Of a stretch of DNA of 16,745 nt, positions 14,814 to 16,745 are shown in pieces. Position 1 is the first letter of the stretch; each line of letters begins with the position of its first letter. Below the pieces are notes generated by a model. The model was not told the DNA's origin. It saw only the letters and a list, made by a program, of their open reading frames with translations, and searched no databases. The position numbers were made by a program, and so were the translations under genes. The stretch covers positions 1 through 16,745 of the forward strand of contig CAZFQG010000146.1 in the NCBI GenBank assembly GCA_964520785.1, in the 5' to 3' direction. This DNA is from CAZFQG01 sp964520785. GTDB taxonomy: Bacteria; Planctomycetota; Planctomycetia; Pirellulales; Thermoguttaceae.

Positions 14814-16257
14814 GGTGACCGATGATGGTCAGCTCGATGGCCCGGTGGAGTTGGCGAGGTCGCCTGAATAACGTTTCCAGGCAGAATCGCCAATAGGCCC
14901 TGCGCCCACGGTGCCAGACCCCGAGCAGCCACAAGGATTTGAGAAACGCGTTGAAGTCCGACCATGCGAGCCGGAGCCGCGGGCCGCCCGGTTGGTTGTG
15001 TTCCAGAAAAGTGCGAATTCGCCGGTAGTAGTTCCGCGGTTCGTAGAGTTCCTTCATAAGTTGGCGGTAACCGTTGACGAGGAACTCGCGGTCCAGTGTG
15101 GGCAGGAAATTGAGCGTTGCTTCGGTGTTGTTTCCGGTACTCTCGGAATTCAGTCGCCCTTCGCTCATAAGCCGGCGGTACAGCCGCGTCTCGGGCAGAG
15201 CCGTCAGAAGGCCGACCATGGCCGTGACCACCCCCGAACGTTGAATGAACTCGAATTGGCGCCGGAAGATATCCGCCGGATCATTGTCGAACCCCACGAT
15301 GAACCCGCCCATGACCTCCAGGCCGGCCCGTTGCAGGATATTCACGGTTTCAACGAGGTCCCGGCCGCAGTTCTGCATTTTCCGGCATTCTTGCAGGCTT
15401 TCGGTGGAGGGCGTCTCGAATCCGACGAACACCTTCTTGAAGCCGGCGCGCACCATGAGTTCGCACAGTTCGGGGTCGTCGGCCAGGTCGGCCGAAGCCT
15501 CGGTTAGGAACCCCATCTTCGTACGTGTCCGCGTCCGCCAGCGAATGAGTTCTCGGAGTAGCGTCTTTGCCTCCTTCTTCTTGCCGATGAAGTTGTCGTC
15601 GACGACGAACACCATGTCTTGCCATCCGCGTAGTCTCAACTGTTCGAGTTCGGCGATCAACTGGGCCGGCGGTTTGGTTCGCGGAACGCGGCCGTTCATG
15701 ACGATAATATCGCAAAACTCGCAATCGAACGGGCACCCCCGCGAAAACTGCACCGACATACTCACGTAGTGACGCAGGTCGATCAGATCCCAGCGGGGGG
15801 CCGGCACGCGGGCGATGTCGGGGCGGGTCTCGGCGGCGTAGGTGTGGCAAAGGGTCCCTCGCCGCATGTCCGCGATGAGTTGCGGCATGAGGTCCTCGGC
15901 CTCGCCCAATACGAAATGCTCGATATTCTCGAAGGCCGCATGGCCGGTCGTGAAGAGGGGCCCACCGGCGATGACCGGTTTGCCGAACCGGTTGCAGCGT
16001 TCCACTATTTCCGATACCGAGGCCTTATGCACGATCATGGCGCTGATCATCACGTAATCGGCCCAGCGCAGGTCGTCGTCGGTGAGCCGATTCACGTTCA
16101 AGTCTACCAGCTTGAGCTGCCAATCCGCGGGTAACATGGCGGCCACCGTCAGAAGCCCCAACGGCGGAAAAGCGGCCCGCTTCGAGACGAAACGCAACAC
16201 ATGTTTGAAACTCCAGAACGTGTCCGGGGTCAGTGGTGAAACGAGTAGGACTTTCAT
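14785..16257 (-). CDS. B12-binding radical SAM protein, HpnP-like (DUF4070-type)
   Basis: Cytoplasmic or membrane-associated radical S-adenosylmethionine enzyme of 490 aa. The N-terminal third is a Rossmann-like cobalamin-binding domain (MKVLLVSPL start, PPLGLLTVAAMLP at about 32-44, VIAGGPLFTTG at about 94-104), without a DxHxxG motif, as is usual in this group. The radical SAM core carries CPFDCEFC with the 4Fe-4S ligands Cys175, Cys179 and Cys182, then FVVDDNFIG and GFIVGFDND. The C-terminal part (about 350-490) is the DUF4070 type. The layout and SRGCPF-CEFCDII motif closely resemble HpnP, the hopanoid C-2 methylase, but this superfamily has many uncharacterised paralogues, so the substrate is open; lipid methylation is a reasonable guess. 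An in-frame stop two codons upstream (16261-16263) fixes the ATG at 16257, which has no clear Shine-Dalgarno. It follows the SPFH gene by 66 bp on the same strand and may share its transcript. Confidence 0.88.
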   Translation of the reverse strand: MKVLLVSPLTPDTFWSFKHVLRFVSKRAAFPPLGLLTVAAMLPADWQLKLVDLNVNRLTDDDLRWADYVMISAMIVHKASVSEIVERCNRFGKPVIAGGPLFTTGHAAFENIEHFVLGEAEDLMPQLIADMRRGTLCHTYAAETRPDIARVPAPRWDLIDLRHYVSMSVQFSRGCPFDCEFCDIIVMNGRVPRTKPPAQLIAELEQLRLRGWQDMVFVVDDNFIGKKKEAKTLLRELIRWRTRTRTKMGFLTEASADLADDPELCELMVRAGFKKVFVGFETPSTESLQECRKMQNCGRDLVETVNILQRAGLEVMGGFIVGFDNDPADIFRRQFEFIQRSGVVTAMVGLLTALPETRLYRRLMSEGRLNSESTGNNTEATLNFLPTLDREFLVNGYRQLMKELYEPRNYYRRIRTFLEHNQPGGPRLRLAWSDFNAFLKSLWLLGVWHRGRRAYWRFCLETLFRRPRQLHRAIELTIIGHHFRRVAKSL

Positions 16258-16323
16258 GACTTATAGCCAGCGTGAGATACTCCGACGGGATGATACGAAC
16301 ACCTGTGACGGCTGCGCGACGGT

Positions 16324-16745
16324 TCAATCGGCGACGCCGGCAAAAGCTTCCGACCCATGCCGGGCACCCTCGACGGTCTGATTGGCCTCGATCATCGCGT
16401 TGCGAATCTGCTCGCTCAGGCTGGCAAGGCTGCCTGGCGAATGCGGGATGAGGATCGTATTCGAACGCGAAGAGCCGCCGATTTCCTTGAGGGTGTCGAA
16501 ATACTGGGTCATCAGGACGAGATTCATTACGTCTTTCGCCGTCGTTCCCGTTACCGACCTCTGAAATTCGTCGACCGAATCCCGCAACCCCGCGACGATG
16601 GCCTGCCGCTGATCGGCGATTCCACGACCCTGCAAGGCCTTGCTTTGCGCATCCCCCTCGGCCGCCTTGACCTTGAGTATCCGATCCGCCTCCCCCTTCT
16701 CGGTCGCCGCCACGCGCATTCGCTGCGCCGCGTTGATTTCGTTCA
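16324..16745 (-). CDS. SPFH/Band 7 protein, HIR/stomatin-like (5' end beyond the window)
   Basis: C-terminal 139 residues of an SPFH (stomatin/prohibitin/flotillin/HflK-C) protein; the gene enters from the right edge and stops with TGA at 16326-16324. The visible part begins NEINAAQRMRVAATEKGEAD and continues as a charged helix (ILKVKAAEGDAQSKALQG), typical of the coiled coil after the SPFH domain, then AIVAGLRDSVDEF, GTTAKDVMNLVLMTQYFDTLKEIG and NTILIPHSPGS. This last set is characteristic of the branch that includes plant hypersensitive-induced-reaction proteins. Such proteins form membrane-bound oligomeric scaffolds; the membrane anchor and SPFH core lie outside the window. The radical SAM gene follows 66 bp downstream. 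An internal ATG at 16719 is not the start, since the frame continues to the window edge with conserved residues. Confidence 0.9.
   Translation of the reverse strand, partial: NEINAAQRMRVAATEKGEADRILKVKAAEGDAQSKALQGRGIADQRQAIVAGLRDSVDEFQRSVTGTTAKDVMNLVLMTQYFDTLKEIGGSSRSNTILIPHSPGSLASLSEQIRNAMIEANQTVEGARHGSEAFAGVAD

Overview
The window reads as a piece of a GC-rich chromosome from a Gram-negative-type bacterium, most likely a planctomycete or close relative. The pointers are a secreted DUF1570-type protein (a family found mainly in Planctomycetes), a Kdo cytidylyltransferase (so a lipopolysaccharide-like outer layer), large secreted proteins with unusual domain mixes, and a glycogen pathway that uses a GH57 enzyme. 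Lineage is inferred from gene content only; there is no rRNA or other phylogenetic marker here. No tRNA, rRNA, CRISPR array, insertion sequence or prophage gene was seen.

Layout. (1) 1-632 is non-coding, with a clear intrinsic terminator at 194-231 that ends an off-window transcript, then a possible promoter/leader for glgA. (2) 633-5631 is a plus-strand storage-polysaccharide block: glgA, a GalT-family nucleotidyltransferase overlapping it by 8 bp, and a GH57 alpha-amylase/4-alpha-glucanotransferase behind a 357-bp spacer that holds a very strong hairpin and a 20-bp near-palindrome. (3) 6000-9488 holds two exported proteins facing each other: a DUF1570 protein with an HExxH motif (+) and a protein (-) that appears to join a gingipain/caspase-like (clan CD, C25-type) cysteine peptidase region to a transglutaminase-like domain. 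(4) 9856-12965 is a plus-strand housekeeping run: kdsB, pyrG and a YqeG-type HAD phosphatase. (5) 13357-14619 is glgC, with its own 391-bp leader containing repeats. (6) 14785-16745 is on the minus strand: a 5'-truncated SPFH protein of the plant-HIR-like type, followed by a B12-binding radical SAM protein resembling the hopanoid C-2 methylase HpnP family.

How the genes fit together. GlgC makes ADP-glucose, GlgA polymerises it, and the GH57 enzyme trims or rearranges the alpha-glucan; the GalT-like enzyme links the pathway to another hexose-1-phosphate or back to glucose-1-phosphate. KdsB consumes CTP that PyrG makes. The SPFH and radical SAM genes may together concern membrane organisation and lipids. 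glgB and glgP are not in the window.

Items most worth a second look: the peptidase-transglutaminase fusion; an 11-bp sequence shared by the upstream regions of glgA and the GH57 gene, which in the latter forms half of a 20-bp palindrome; the SPFH/HpnP-like pair; and the repeat-bearing glgC leader.
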